A DNA stretch of 64,000 nucleotides from Bradyrhizobium diazoefficiens (GCF_016616235.1 NZ_CP067100.1:372001-436000); one strand, 5' to 3'; counted from the first letter of the stretch, positions 26,729 through 34,693 are shown. Program-made: numbers and translations. The notes: generated by a model from the letters alone, not told the origin.

Positions 26729-26959
26729 TTAACTGGCTCTGCGGCTTTCGTCTTCGAATGGCGGACGACTGAGATGTCTCGTGAGACGCCCCTCATTGCC
26801 CCATCCGTAGCGCTTAGCGACCGGAACGTACACAAGGCAGGCTAGGCTCAACGCTATCAGTACCACGACGAGGCTGAGGCCGAGGAACATGTAGGCGTTT
26901 GACGTGCCCCCGACGACGAGGATGAGTATAAGGGTGGAACGAATGGTGAAAGGCGACAT
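26729..26959 (-). CDS. Small two-helix membrane protein
   Basis: A 76-residue protein with helices at about 7-26 and 28-48, then a short basic tail (RLTRHLSRPPFEDESRRAS). It is similar in design to the next gene on the strand but not alike in sequence. No homology can be named. Tiny membrane proteins of this sort occur as toxins or phage-exclusion proteins, but nothing here proves that. Confidence 0.45.
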   Translation of the reverse strand: MSPFTIRSTLILILVVGGTSNAYMFLGLSLVVVLIALSLACLVYVPVAKRYGWGNEGRLTRHLSRPPFEDESRRAS

Positions 26960-27331
26960 ACCCGCTAAAGTCGCACGAGGACTCTCTTAGCTGGCAGCTC
27001 TCCGACGATTAGGGTTTGCAGATCATTAAGTCAGCTTCTGGCCCTTAGCAGACCTATCGCGGCCTCCGCTGCAATGTCGGCTTTTAACCCAACACCGCCC
27101 CCTTGTCAGAGCAATAGTTCTCGAACCGCCTGACCTAGGTTCGCCACTGCGGAATGTCCGCTGCGGGGAGCCTGAAACGCTTCGCGGCGCAACGACCAAC
27201 GGCCGGCGAATGCCGGCTGTCTTGCACGGAACCCCCTTAAATTATAGCTCTGAACGCCTGGCTAACCGGTGGGTAATTCAGCCGGGAACTGCCAGTTGTT
27301 CGCATCAAGCGTGCGGATGTAAAATGGTGAC
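26960..27331. other. Non-coding region upstream of the right-arm gene run
   Basis: About 370 bases without a supported gene. It contains the diverged repeat copy at 27024-27101, a GC-rich palindromic patch near 27190-27215 (CCGGCGAATGCCGG) and probably the promoter of the HTH gene at 27332. Confidence 0.45.
27024..27101. repeat. Degenerate intergenic repeat, copy B
   Basis: Begins AAGTCAGCTTCTGGCCCTTAG and ends GTCGGCTTTTAACCCAACAC, matching the ends of copy A at 26074-26196 with several changes and a shorter middle. Confidence 0.5.
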
Positions 27332-27574
27332 ATGATCAAAGTTGAAACACAACCCATCGCAGTGAGTCTCTTGCAGGCGGCCGAACTACTCGGCGTGCAC
27401 GAGCGCCACGTCCTGAACGCGGTCCGCTCGCACGAGCTGCCGGCCTATCAACGCGGCGTCGCGGTGCGCGTGTTGACGGCCGATCTTGCGGAGTGGGTTC
27501 GCAAACATTGGAAGCCGCGACAGCCCCCCAAATCGCGCACGCCGCGCGCACGAAAGGAAGACCAATGCCAGTAG
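27332..27574 (+). CDS. Excisionase-family HTH protein
   Basis: An 80-residue basic protein with a MerR/excisionase-type winged helix: VSLLQAAELLGVHERHVLNA, then LPAYQRGVAVRVLTADLAEW, and an Arg/Lys-rich tail. Such proteins bind attachment sites or act as early regulators of mobile elements. It opens the long plus-strand gene run of the right arm, and its stop overlaps the next start by ten bases. With the AlpA-like protein at the left end the element has two candidates for excisionase. Confidence 0.7.
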   Translation: MIKVETQPIAVSLLQAAELLGVHERHVLNAVRSHELPAYQRGVAVRVLTADLAEWVRKHWKPRQPPKSRTPRARKEDQCQ

Positions 27575-28170
27575 AGCACACCTATCGTGATGCACGCGTC
27601 GAAGCTGAGGCACAGCTGCGAGACGCCGGAGTGCGCCCCAGCGCGGCGCTCGAATTCCTCGATCAGCACGCTCCCCAATTCGTTCACGTCTACGACGCTG
27701 CGAGCGAGTCGAGCGAGTTGGTCTATCGCGGGAGCGATCCTGCGTGGAAAGGCTTGAGCCTCGAAGAAGCCATCGCGACGCTGAAGCAAACCCGACCGCA
27801 TTATTTCTACGCTGAAGCTGACGAGATTGCGGTCCTCGCTGAAGCCGCTTTCGGTGAGCATCCGTCGTTGACCGCACGCGGTCAGCTCGCGAAAGAGCTG
27901 GGGTCTCACGCGGCGTTTCTCGAAATGGCTGAGCGATGGGGTAGCGACGGCGTAAGCTTGAAACCCGGCAAACGCCCCGGCTCCGTTGCCGCAAAGAAAG
28001 ATCGCGACGAAAAGCCGACCGCAGAGACCCGCAACAACCCGTGGCATGAGTCGTTCAAGGGCGATCGGATCGCGGCCCAGACTTCGATCATCCGGATGTC
28101 GTCAAAAATGGCTGTCAGCATGGCAAAGTCGGCGGGCGTCACGCTCGGTGGCCAACCCTTGAGGCGCTGA
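27565..28170 (+). CDS. Hypothetical protein of the element, DUF-like
   Basis: A 201-residue soluble protein of no recognised family. The N-terminal 130 residues look globular (SAALEFLDQHAPQFVHVYDA). A Lys/Pro-rich linker follows, and the C-terminal 50 residues (NNPWHESFKGDRIAAQTSII) look like a separate conserved motif. The ATG at 27565 overlaps the HTH gene, a sign of translational coupling. A longer upstream start would lie wholly inside the HTH gene. Confidence 0.6.
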   Translation: MPVEHTYRDARVEAEAQLRDAGVRPSAALEFLDQHAPQFVHVYDAASESSELVYRGSDPAWKGLSLEEAIATLKQTRPHYFYAEADEIAVLAEAAFGEHPSLTARGQLAKELGSHAAFLEMAERWGSDGVSLKPGKRPGSVAAKKDRDEKPTAETRNNPWHESFKGDRIAAQTSIIRMSSKMAVSMAKSAGVTLGGQPLRR

Positions 28171-28173
28171 GCT

Positions 28174-28422
28174 ATGGCTATTCGCAAGTCGACATTGTTG
28201 GATGGAGCGCCGAAGGCGCCCACACCGCCGACAGCTCACCCACACATGCGCCACGTTCCCGGCGGCAATGTCGCCATCCCGTCGCGTGGCAAGGCTCTCG
28301 CGCCTGCCTCGATCAACCCGGGTTGTCGCGATCGTAATGCAGATTCCGCCGCTGGCACCGTAACGCCGGCAGCGATCGTCGACCGCAACGCGCCGGGCGC
28401 GGTGAAGAGTCGGCGCGTTTAG
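28174..28422 (+). CDS. Small Pro/Ala-rich hypothetical protein
   Basis: An 82-residue low-complexity protein three bases after the preceding stop. It is rich in Pro, Ala and Arg and probably unstructured (GAPKAPTPPTAHPHMRHVPG). No family is recognised. The tight spacing is the main support for it being translated. Confidence 0.45.
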   Translation: MAIRKSTLLDGAPKAPTPPTAHPHMRHVPGGNVAIPSRGKALAPASINPGCRDRNADSAAGTVTPAAIVDRNAPGAVKSRRV

Positions 28423-28470
28423 TGGCCTAGCACTGGCGAGTTCTTAGCAGGGTCTCAGCCAGAGCACAGC

Positions 28471-28502
28471 CGGCTCGGTGTCGCTCCAACAGCACCGAGC
28501 CG
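28471..28502. other. Stable RNA hairpin between small genes
   Basis: A perfect ten-base-pair stem CGGCTCGGTG / CACCGAGCCG with a 12-nt loop and no T-run after it. It lies in the gap before the cold-shock-like gene, and might be a processing or attenuation site. The flanking text CGCGCTTCTGGAGTTTGG recurs diverged at about 28596, suggesting a local duplication. Confidence 0.45.
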
Positions 28503-28614
28503 CGCTTCTGGAGTTTGGCGTGCTCGGCGCGACGGGGGTTGCGTTCAAGGGCAACAGCAAAGCGGCCGATCCGTTCGTGTGGCAATGCACGGATCGCGCC
28601 TTCTGGAGTTGGTC

Positions 28615-28884
28615 ATGATCGGAACCGTCGTGAAGTGGTTTGAGGAAAACTCGTTCGGCTTCGCAAAGCCCGACGCGCTGGCGTTCGATGTGTTCGTGCA
28701 TTCAGATTTTCTCGTCGACCAGAGCGAGAAGGCTCGTCTTGGCGTTGGTCAAAGGATCGCGTTCGATCTCGCGCCCGCCGTCCGGAAGGGATTGAAGCCA
28801 AGAGCGGCGCGGGTCGCGGTCGTGGGTGCAGCGAGCTTTGAGGAACAACGGTCGCGCTCGAAAGCGGCGCGACTAAAGGGCTGA
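28615..28884 (+). CDS. Cold-shock-domain-like protein
   Basis: An 89-residue protein with the cold-shock-domain plan: IGTVVKWFEENSFGFAKPD (RNP1-like) and DVFVHSDFL (RNP2-like), then a basic tail (RSKSKAARL-like). Cold-shock domains bind single-stranded RNA or DNA. It differs from host CspA types in lacking the usual glycine run, as if adapted to the element. The ATG at 28615 begins the domain; the frame extends upstream without similarity. A hairpin follows the stop. Confidence 0.75.
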   Translation: MIGTVVKWFEENSFGFAKPDALAFDVFVHSDFLVDQSEKARLGVGQRIAFDLAPAVRKGLKPRAARVAVVGAASFEEQRSRSKAARLKG

Positions 28885-28910
28885 TCCGCGCCGAACGGCG
28901 GCGCGGATCA
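28882..28910. other. Hairpin after the cold-shock-like gene
   Basis: Perfect 11-base-pair stem TGATCCGCGCC / GGCGCGGATCA with a seven-base loop, overlapping the stop codon. There is no clear T-run, so it may be a Rho-aided terminator or RNA-stabilising structure. Confidence 0.5.
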
Positions 28911-28958
28911 TAGGCCGGTCGTGACGTAGCTTCCCCGTGCGTCATAGTCGGCCAATTT

Positions 28959-28992
28959 CACCGGATCGGCACGAGGGGTGCTCGATCCGGTG
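28959..28992 (+). other. Hairpin in the leader of the small basic gene
   Basis: Stem CACCGGATC / GATCCGGTG, nine base pairs, with an inner partly paired loop, ending 20 bases before the ATG at 29013. The short distance to the start could let it affect translation. Confidence 0.4.
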
Positions 28993-29012
28993 TCAATTCG
29001 AGGGAGCGATTG

Positions 29013-29213
29013 ATGTCGCACAAACGGAATCCGCCCCGGCAGGAACGCCGCGGCAACGGCCGCCCGCCGGTTCGTCGGCATGATGCGCCGAGCGTCGGGA
29101 CGGAAGCACCGGGATTTTTCAATCCCGAGATGCCGAAGAGCAAGCGTCAGCGCGGCGCGCTTCAAGCGGCGATGTACAACGCGCGCAAACAGGGAAGCCA
29201 GACCGATGGCTAA
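29013..29213 (+). CDS. Small very basic hypothetical protein
   Basis: A 66-residue protein rich in Arg, Lys and Gln (MSHKRNPPRQERRGNGRPP). It probably binds nucleic acid non-specifically or is disordered; no domain is recognised. A GAGGGAG ribosome site precedes the ATG. Its end overlaps the next gene by eight bases. Confidence 0.5.
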   Translation: MSHKRNPPRQERRGNGRPPVRRHDAPSVGTEAPGFFNPEMPKSKRQRGALQAAMYNARKQGSQTDG

Positions 29214-29466
29214 AATATCGCTCACCGACTACGGCCGAAACCAATCAGCCGCTCCGTCATCGCTCACACCGGATCAGGATGTGGAGCGGTCGCCTTACGC
29301 GCCGCCATTGTCGGATGCACACGAGCAAGTCTGTGCGAAAGGTGTGGCAAGCAATCCGGAGCTTCGCAAGATCGATGCGCGCCCCGAAGTCGCGCCGGCT
29401 CACGGCATGCGCAATCGGAGTGACGATGCGGCAGCGAAGGTTCCTCCAAGGACTATTCGAAGGTAG
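29206..29466 (+). CDS. Small hypothetical protein, overlapping start
   Basis: An 86-residue polar protein of unknown family (MAKISLTDYGRNQSAAPSSL). The start overlaps the preceding gene by eight bases, the pattern seen all along this arm. There is no membrane helix or signal peptide. It looks largely disordered. Confidence 0.45.
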   Translation: MAKISLTDYGRNQSAAPSSLTPDQDVERSPYAPPLSDAHEQVCAKGVASNPELRKIDARPEVAPAHGMRNRSDDAAAKVPPRTIRR

Positions 29467-29559
29467 GCGGAACCCAACTCATGGTGGGTCCGCTGACGGC
29501 GCCTGTCGATGATCTCCTGTCTGAAACGAGCGCCCATCTTCCGAACGAGGAATAACAAC

Positions 29560-29838
29560 ATGATAAATATATTCGACGCTTCAGGATCGCGAGTGAGGCG
29601 AGACGATCAGCTCTCGGAAGAGCTTCTGGCTCTTCCCGAGACAGAGCGAGACCTCGCTACCCGGTTTTTGGCGGCTGCGCTGGACTGCGAAGAGATTAGC
29701 GACGAGCTGCACGAAGCAGAGCGCGAGCTGCGTCGGTTTCAGGCCGCGGAGGATGCCGCAACCATTGCCGCTGCGAAGGCGGGCTCCGCACAGGACTTCC
29801 GCACAGCTCATGCAGCCGTGATCGCCGCGAATTCGTGA
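29560..29838 (+). CDS. Small acidic helical hypothetical protein
   Basis: A 92-residue protein with a good ribosome site (GAGGAATAACAAC before ATG). It is Glu/Ala/Arg-rich and mostly helical, perhaps a short coiled coil (SDELHEAERELRRFQAAEDA). No family is recognised. A longer frame from 29509 was not used because the ribosome site favours 29560. Confidence 0.55.
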   Translation: MINIFDASGSRVRRDDQLSEELLALPETERDLATRFLAAALDCEEISDELHEAERELRRFQAAEDAATIAAAKAGSAQDFRTAHAAVIAANS

Positions 29839-29866
29839 AGTCCTCCGTTCTGAAGGAAATTGAGCA

Positions 29867-30355
29867 ATGGCTCTTACCGATCTAAATCCATCGAACGACA
29901 ATCACTGGACTGAAGATGGTCTCCCCCGTCTCGATGTCGCTCGCCAGTTGACTTCGAACCCGAAGCTTACGCGCGCCGATCTTAAGGGTATCACGCGCTC
30001 CAATCCTCCGGCGCCTAAGCAGCGCGTTGATCATGCTCACGCGATCTCCGTTGCAGCGCTCGCCGTCCAGAGTCAAATACAAACGGTTGCCGAGCTGAAG
30101 GCGAGGTATAAGCAGGCCAATAGGGTGCTTGCCGATGTTCATCAGGAGATCGCTCGCCGATCGGCTCCGCCGAGCGTGGAAGATTCGATCCGCGAACATC
30201 TTCGGCGTGCCGCTGAGCACGCTACGACCGGCAATGTGGTTGAACCGGTCGCCCATGTTTATCGGTGCAAGCTTGACGAAGTCATGGCGGGCGCACCGCG
30301 CCGCGGCGGTCGCGATGTGACCGGCAATGTGCGTCGGGTGCGGGGCATTCGCTAA
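29867..30355 (+). CDS. Hypothetical protein upstream of the TerS-like gene
   Basis: A 162-residue protein. A polar N-terminus is followed by a helical segment (SQIQTVAELKARYKQANRVL) and an Arg/Gly-rich tail. AAGGAAATTGAGC precedes the ATG. Its last base is the first base of the next start (TAATG), so the two are coupled. No known domain is seen; its place just before a TerS-like gene suggests a DNA-handling role, which is inference only. Confidence 0.55.
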   Translation: MALTDLNPSNDNHWTEDGLPRLDVARQLTSNPKLTRADLKGITRSNPPAPKQRVDHAHAISVAALAVQSQIQTVAELKARYKQANRVLADVHQEIARRSAPPSVEDSIREHLRRAAEHATTGNVVEPVAHVYRCKLDEVMAGAPRRGGRDVTGNVRRVRGIR

Positions 30356-31266
30356 TGACGAAGAGAGGTCCCGAGTTCTTTGCGGAGCTTGTCGCCGCAA
30401 TCGCAGAGACTGGCTCGATCGCTGCCGCTGCGAGGGTCTGCCGTTGCTCGGTATCGTCGGTGTGGAGCTGGCTCTCGTCCTCCGCCAAAGGGGAGCCCGG
30501 ATTCGATGTCGAGTGGATGGGTGAAACCATTCCGCTGCACGTCGCGGCGAAGCAGGCGACGCGCCTTATCGGCGCGAGCATCTTGGATCGGTTCCGGCAC
30601 CGTCTTTTGCACGGGACGGAAGAGGTCTGCCGTTACCAAGGACGTACGATCTATCGCCGCGATCCTGCTCTCGATCATCTTTCGGATCAGGACCTCGAAG
30701 ACCTAGGCATCCTAACGCGCTATCTCAAGGACGCAGAAGGTAACTTCATTAAGGAGACACAGCACGTCGAGCCTCCGGTAGCCGCGGTTCTCGCTTTTCT
30801 GGCGTCGGAATATCCTAGGACGTGGGGAGCGAAAAGCACGCTTGAGGTCAATCAAAAGTCTTCAGGCGTGAAAGTCATTCGCCACGAATACGGTCAGCCG
30901 AAGCCAAAGGCGCCCGTCCCGGTGGAAGTCGTGCAGCAAGCGCCCGCGCTCACACCGCCATCGCCAGTCGACAATGAAGATGATGACGATCTCTCCGACC
31001 TGCTCGGCGCCGAACTCGAAGCAGTCGGGCCGGACCCAGTCATGCAGGAAGAGCCCGCACCGGTCGTGCAGGCTAAGCCCGAACCGCCGCCGCCTCCAAC
31101 TCCCGCGCAAGGATTGACCGAGCTACAGCGTGAGTTGTTAGGTAGGCTCAAAGCCGGACCCGGCGCCACTCGCTCAGCACCTGTGCGAACGACCGGCGCT
31201 GTCGACAACTTTGAAGACGGCGTGGGCCCCGGACAGCCCCGCGAGGGCGGAGTCAAAATTCTATGA
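30355..31266 (+). CDS. Terminase-small-subunit-like DNA-binding protein
   Basis: A 303-residue protein. An N-terminal helix-turn-helix, GSIAAAARVCRCSVSSVWSW (about 21-40), is followed by a helical middle and AFLASEYPRTWGAKSTLEVN at about 147-166, a layout seen in phage small terminases, which recognise packaging sites. The last 130 residues are Pro/Asp-rich and probably disordered. There is no large terminase, portal or capsid gene. In phage satellites a lone TerS redirects helper packaging, which would fit, but the similarity is by eye and another HTH function is possible. Confidence 0.5.
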   Translation: MTKRGPEFFAELVAAIAETGSIAAAARVCRCSVSSVWSWLSSSAKGEPGFDVEWMGETIPLHVAAKQATRLIGASILDRFRHRLLHGTEEVCRYQGRTIYRRDPALDHLSDQDLEDLGILTRYLKDAEGNFIKETQHVEPPVAAVLAFLASEYPRTWGAKSTLEVNQKSSGVKVIRHEYGQPKPKAPVPVEVVQQAPALTPPSPVDNEDDDDLSDLLGAELEAVGPDPVMQEEPAPVVQAKPEPPPPPTPAQGLTELQRELLGRLKAGPGATRSAPVRTTGAVDNFEDGVGPGQPREGGVKIL

Positions 31267-31715
31267 CCGACCTCTTCGATAACCTCGTGAGCCCCGGTGC
31301 CGACTCTGACGAAGCTGACGCAGCTGCATCGGGCGGATCGCTGATCGTGCCAGAGCATGCTCCGAATGGCCAATTTCTCTTGACAGAGCAACAAGCGTTT
31401 CTTGCGGCCGGCCCGACTGCCTATCTCGTCATGTTCGTCGAGACCGATGAAGCGACGCAAGAGCCCGCGCTGGCGAATGCACGCGAGTTTGCTAATGCAA
31501 TGGGATTGGCTTCGCCACCCGACGAGCACGAGGCTTTCGCGTGCGTCACGCAACGTCTAGGCGAGGCCTTCGAACCGTGGCGCGAGCGGCTTGCCGAAGC
31601 GTGGGCGGGCGCAGTGTCCGATTCGGAATTCACCGCGAAGCCAAAGTCGGAAGACGCGCCAATCGTTTGGACGCGCCCGAAGCACTCTACCGGCCGGAAC
31701 AGAGGGCAAGCATGA
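31263..31715 (+). CDS. Hypothetical protein following the TerS-like gene
   Basis: A 150-residue acidic protein starting MTDLFDNLVSPGADSDEADA. Its ATG overlaps the previous stop (ATGA). The middle has helices with DEHEAFACVTQRLGEAFEPW. No family is recognised and no membrane helix is present. Its tail is basic. Confidence 0.55.
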   Translation: MTDLFDNLVSPGADSDEADAAASGGSLIVPEHAPNGQFLLTEQQAFLAAGPTAYLVMFVETDEATQEPALANAREFANAMGLASPPDEHEAFACVTQRLGEAFEPWRERLAEAWAGAVSDSEFTAKPKSEDAPIVWTRPKHSTGRNRGQA

Positions 31716-31834
31716 CCGGGGCGCCACGACTCAGCGGAGTCCGCGGAGGGACCGTCGGCGCACCTTCACCAGACAGCCGGGACCTCCGAAAAACGAATCC
31801 ACGGCCGCCGCTGCAAGCCGGAGCGGCCCATTAA
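31712..31834 (+). CDS. Possible 40-residue protein
   Basis: A very short frame (MTGAPRLSGVRGGTVGAPSP to GAAH) whose ATG overlaps the preceding TGA by four bases. The coupling pattern is the only support. The composition is Gly/Pro/Arg-rich without structure. It may be a chance frame. Confidence 0.25.
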   Translation: MTGAPRLSGVRGGTVGAPSPDSRDLRKTNPRPPLQAGAAH

Positions 31835-32367
31835 ACTAAAGATTCGGTCCGATTTGACCCCGCAACTAGGAAGCGTGCCCACATGTCCAGTTTGATACAG
31901 CGGCTGTCCTGATCTGCGACAATTCCTCGTATCACTATGAGACATCTAATGAAATTCCTTTCCACAAGCGGTAACAGAGGTGACTTTCGCCCGAAATCGG
32001 ACTATAAGGACAACAGCGGTCGCACCATGCGCCGGGCGGGTATAGGCCCTCGCGCGCCAGCTCACAGAGCGGCAGGTCGAGCAGCATTTCATTCCGAAAG
32101 CGGAATTCTGGACCCAAACGAAAAGCCCCACCGGCCTGATCTCCGGTAAGGGCTCTCGTGAAGTCCGAATTTGTGCCGCGGCGGCTTTTCGCGAAGCCCG
32201 TTGGCGTGACGCTCAAGACGGTGGATTGAACGTGCTGCTCTCATACACGAAAACTAGATTCGATTCAACCGAAATGTCGTCGCCGCTGATCCAGTGGCGC
32301 GATGTTTTCGCGCGTCTTGATGTGCCTCCGCTGCGGCATCCTTCACTCGCAACAAGGAGCGCTGCTC
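31835..32367. other. Non-coding stretch between the TerS-like and VapE parts
   Basis: About 530 bases. Both strands have short frames but none reads like a protein. A hairpin lies at about 32124-32154. The promoter for the VapE segment is probably here. Confidence 0.45.
32124..32154 (-). terminator. Hairpin with A-run, possible minus-strand terminator
   Basis: AGCCCCACCGG and CCGGTAAGGGCT pair around the loop CCTGATCT with small interruptions; AAAA on the left would be a U-run for minus-strand transcripts. No minus-strand gene upstream of it is established, so its role is open. Confidence 0.35.
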
Positions 32368-32856
32368 ATGCGTGAACCATCGAAACTCCTCCTCAATGGC
32401 CACCTCTATTTTTGGGGGCCGTTGCCTCGCTGCTGTGACGCACCAGCGCCCCTTGCGTCGGCTCAGATTGCCAAGCTGGGCGACAAGCTCGACCAATGCG
32501 CGCGCCTGCCTGACTGGCGCCTCGAACGCCAAGACGCTGAAGTGATGTATCAGGTCGCGCTGCGCGATCGGATGTGGCACCTGTTGCGAAAGCTTGAACT
32601 CAGCAAGCAGACGCCTCGGTACCAGGATGCCAAACGCCTGCGCGACGAGGTGGACCAAGCACAATTCGAACTCATCACAGCGATCACAGCCCGAGAGCTC
32701 CTTGACGCTCGCGCCGCCCTTGAGTTGGCGCAAGGCCGACACAAAATCTCAACACGAAAGTATTTCGCGTCACGTCGGCAAGCTGAGGCTGACGAAGGTG
32801 CCGGCAAGAATCTCGTCACGCTCCGCGGCGTGACCTACCGGCGCCCCCGCCAGTAA
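32368..32856 (+). CDS. Hypothetical protein upstream of vapE-like gene
   Basis: A 162-residue protein. AAGGAGC eight bases before the ATG at 32368 supports that start over one 22 codons earlier. The body is helical (RQDAEVMYQVALRDRMWHLL, DAKRLRDEVDQAQFELITAI) and the tail basic. It lies 12 bases before the VapE-like start, so the two are an operon. It could be a replication helper, but no domain is recognised. Confidence 0.55.
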   Translation: MREPSKLLLNGHLYFWGPLPRCCDAPAPLASAQIAKLGDKLDQCARLPDWRLERQDAEVMYQVALRDRMWHLLRKLELSKQTPRYQDAKRLRDEVDQAQFELITAITARELLDARAALELAQGRHKISTRKYFASRRQAEADEGAGKNLVTLRGVTYRRPRQ

Positions 32857-32868
32857 GGAACCGCACCC

Positions 32869-34308
32869 ATGGCTCGCCGCAAGAGACCGACGGAGGAAGA
32901 ATTGGCCAAGGCTGATGCTGCGGCCAATGCCATCGTCGTGCCGAAAGGCTCGCGCATTAATCCCATCGAGCCGTTGCCGATCAACTGGCCTGTGATCATT
33001 GGCAAGGGCAAACCCGACAAAAACTCCCAGCTCAACGCGGTTGCAGTCATACAGGCATTGCGACTGGATTGCCGTCTTGATGTCTTTCATCAGGAATATC
33101 TCGTCAATGGCTCGGCGCTCTCGCAATTCGGCGGGAAGCTTCAGGATCATGTTGTGCGAAAGCTGGTAGAGATCGGTTGGCAGATGACCGGTTATGAACT
33201 CAGTGAAAAGGCATATCGGAGCGGCCTTCTCCGTGAATGCGAAGAGAACCAATTCCATCCGGTTAAAGACTACCTGAAAAGCAATCGCTGGGACGGGACG
33301 CCCCGGCTCGACACATGGCTGACGACGTATCTCGGGGTGAAGGATACGCCGCTTGTGCGAGCGCAAGGTGCGATCGTGCTGACTGCGGCGGTTGCCCGTA
33401 TCATGAAGCCCGGCACCAAATATGATCACGTGCTCGTGCTCGAAGGTCCAGAAGGCGCGCGCAAGTCGAGCGCGGTGCGAATACTCGCCAACGGCACATT
33501 TGACGGGGACGAAAACTTTTCGGAATCCAAAATTCTCGGCGAGGACGAACGCAAGCAACAGGAACTCACGACTGGCAAATGGTTCTATGAGCTGGCTGAA
33601 CTGGCTGGCTTGCGAAAGGCAGATCAATATGCGTTGAAAAATTTCGTCACCAAGCAGACTGAACGCGCTCGCGCCGCCTATGCTCATTTTGTAACAGAGC
33701 AGCCGCGGACGTGCGTCTTTATCGGCACGTTCAACACTGATGCAACCACTGGCGAGTTGGTCGAATACCTGAATCCCGGAGATCAGCGCCGATGGTGGCC
33801 TGTCCGCGTTGGTGATGTCGACATCGCGGCGCTTCAGCGCGACCGCGATCAACTGTTAGCTGAAGCTGTAGTCGCCTACGATCTCGCCATGCCGCTGTAT
33901 CTCGACAAGGCACTTGAAGTGGAGGCGCGTGGCGAAGCGGCTCGACGCGAGATGGTTGACCCGCTTGCAGATACCCTCTCAGATGTCGACGCAGCCGCGC
34001 TGAAAATGTTGCAGGACAAGGTCGCCCCAAACGGCGCTGAGGTCTCGGTCGCGGATCACAACGGCGGCAAGCTTCTGACGATCGGCGACGAAGCCAAGGC
34101 CGCCGCCTTCATCACTGATGCAGAGATTTGGGTCTCAGCAAAGCAGGTGACCGATCGTGTTCCTTCAAGTCGCCAAAACGACGGTAAGGGCATCGCAGCC
34201 GCTATGCGCAAGTTGGGCTGGGTTGCCGTGCGAGACCGGCGGACCGGGTCCGTCGAGCGTGGCTACGCGCGAAATCGCGACGACCTCTCTGACCTACTAG
34301 GAGCGTGA
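32869..34308 (+). CDS. VapE/VirE-family SF3-type ATPase
   Basis: A 479-residue protein. Residues 135-150 (YLKSNRWDGTPRLDTWL) and the P-loop LEGPEGARKSSAVRIL (Walker A at 193-200) are the signature of virulence-associated E family proteins, followed by KWFYELAEL and the FIGTFNTD segment. In satellites and prophages these SF3-like ATPases drive replication of the element, often as primase-helicases. The N-terminal primase part is not present here, since the protein starts only about 130 residues before the family core. The C-terminus (about 420-470) looks like a small winged helix. It probably acts at the iteron region near 24.3 kb. Confidence 0.85.
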   Translation: MARRKRPTEEELAKADAAANAIVVPKGSRINPIEPLPINWPVIIGKGKPDKNSQLNAVAVIQALRLDCRLDVFHQEYLVNGSALSQFGGKLQDHVVRKLVEIGWQMTGYELSEKAYRSGLLRECEENQFHPVKDYLKSNRWDGTPRLDTWLTTYLGVKDTPLVRAQGAIVLTAAVARIMKPGTKYDHVLVLEGPEGARKSSAVRILANGTFDGDENFSESKILGEDERKQQELTTGKWFYELAELAGLRKADQYALKNFVTKQTERARAAYAHFVTEQPRTCVFIGTFNTDATTGELVEYLNPGDQRRWWPVRVGDVDIAALQRDRDQLLAEAVVAYDLAMPLYLDKALEVEARGEAARREMVDPLADTLSDVDAAALKMLQDKVAPNGAEVSVADHNGGKLLTIGDEAKAAAFITDAEIWVSAKQVTDRVPSSRQNDGKGIAAAMRKLGWVAVRDRRTGSVERGYARNRDDLSDLLGA

Positions 34309-34309
34309 A

Positions 34310-34693
34310 ATGCGGAGTTGCCCCCTCCCCCGTTTTTCTTACGATGTGCCCGAATGGCTTTGCAGCCTATTGGATAGCGCGATCTATGAAGCCTACAAGG
34401 CGACTAACGGCGCTAATCCGGACTCCTCTGCATTTGAAGATGCCTTCCTTGCATCGTTGATCGAACAAGCGCCGCTGGAAGCCGTCACCGACTATCTCGA
34501 CCGTGACACGGCGGCGACGCTGGCCCGCGCGCTCAATAACCGCGTTGCGCGAAGCTCTCGCATGAACGGCCGCGCACGACCCAGTGAAGTCGAGTTGCAG
34601 CACGAGCCATGGGTTCGTCTGCAAGGGCCGGACCAGGACCCAGAGCTAGACGCCATCCTGTTCGGCGACACGTCGCTATCTAACGCGGTCTAG
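34310..34693 (+). CDS. Hypothetical protein downstream of vapE-like gene
   Basis: A 127-residue acidic, helical protein one base after the VapE stop (TGAAATG). The core reads VPEWLCSLLDSAIYEAYKAT and later VTDYLDRDTAATLARALNNR. No family is recognised. Co-transcription with the ATPase is likely. Confidence 0.55.
   Translation: MRSCPLPRFSYDVPEWLCSLLDSAIYEAYKATNGANPDSSAFEDAFLASLIEQAPLEAVTDYLDRDTAATLARALNNRVARSSRMNGRARPSEVELQHEPWVRLQGPDQDPELDAILFGDTSLSNAV

Noticed and set aside
31935..32216. Minus-strand frame of 93 codons
   Set aside because: It reads through the hairpin region and two competing frames on the opposite strand are equally open; composition does not favour a protein.
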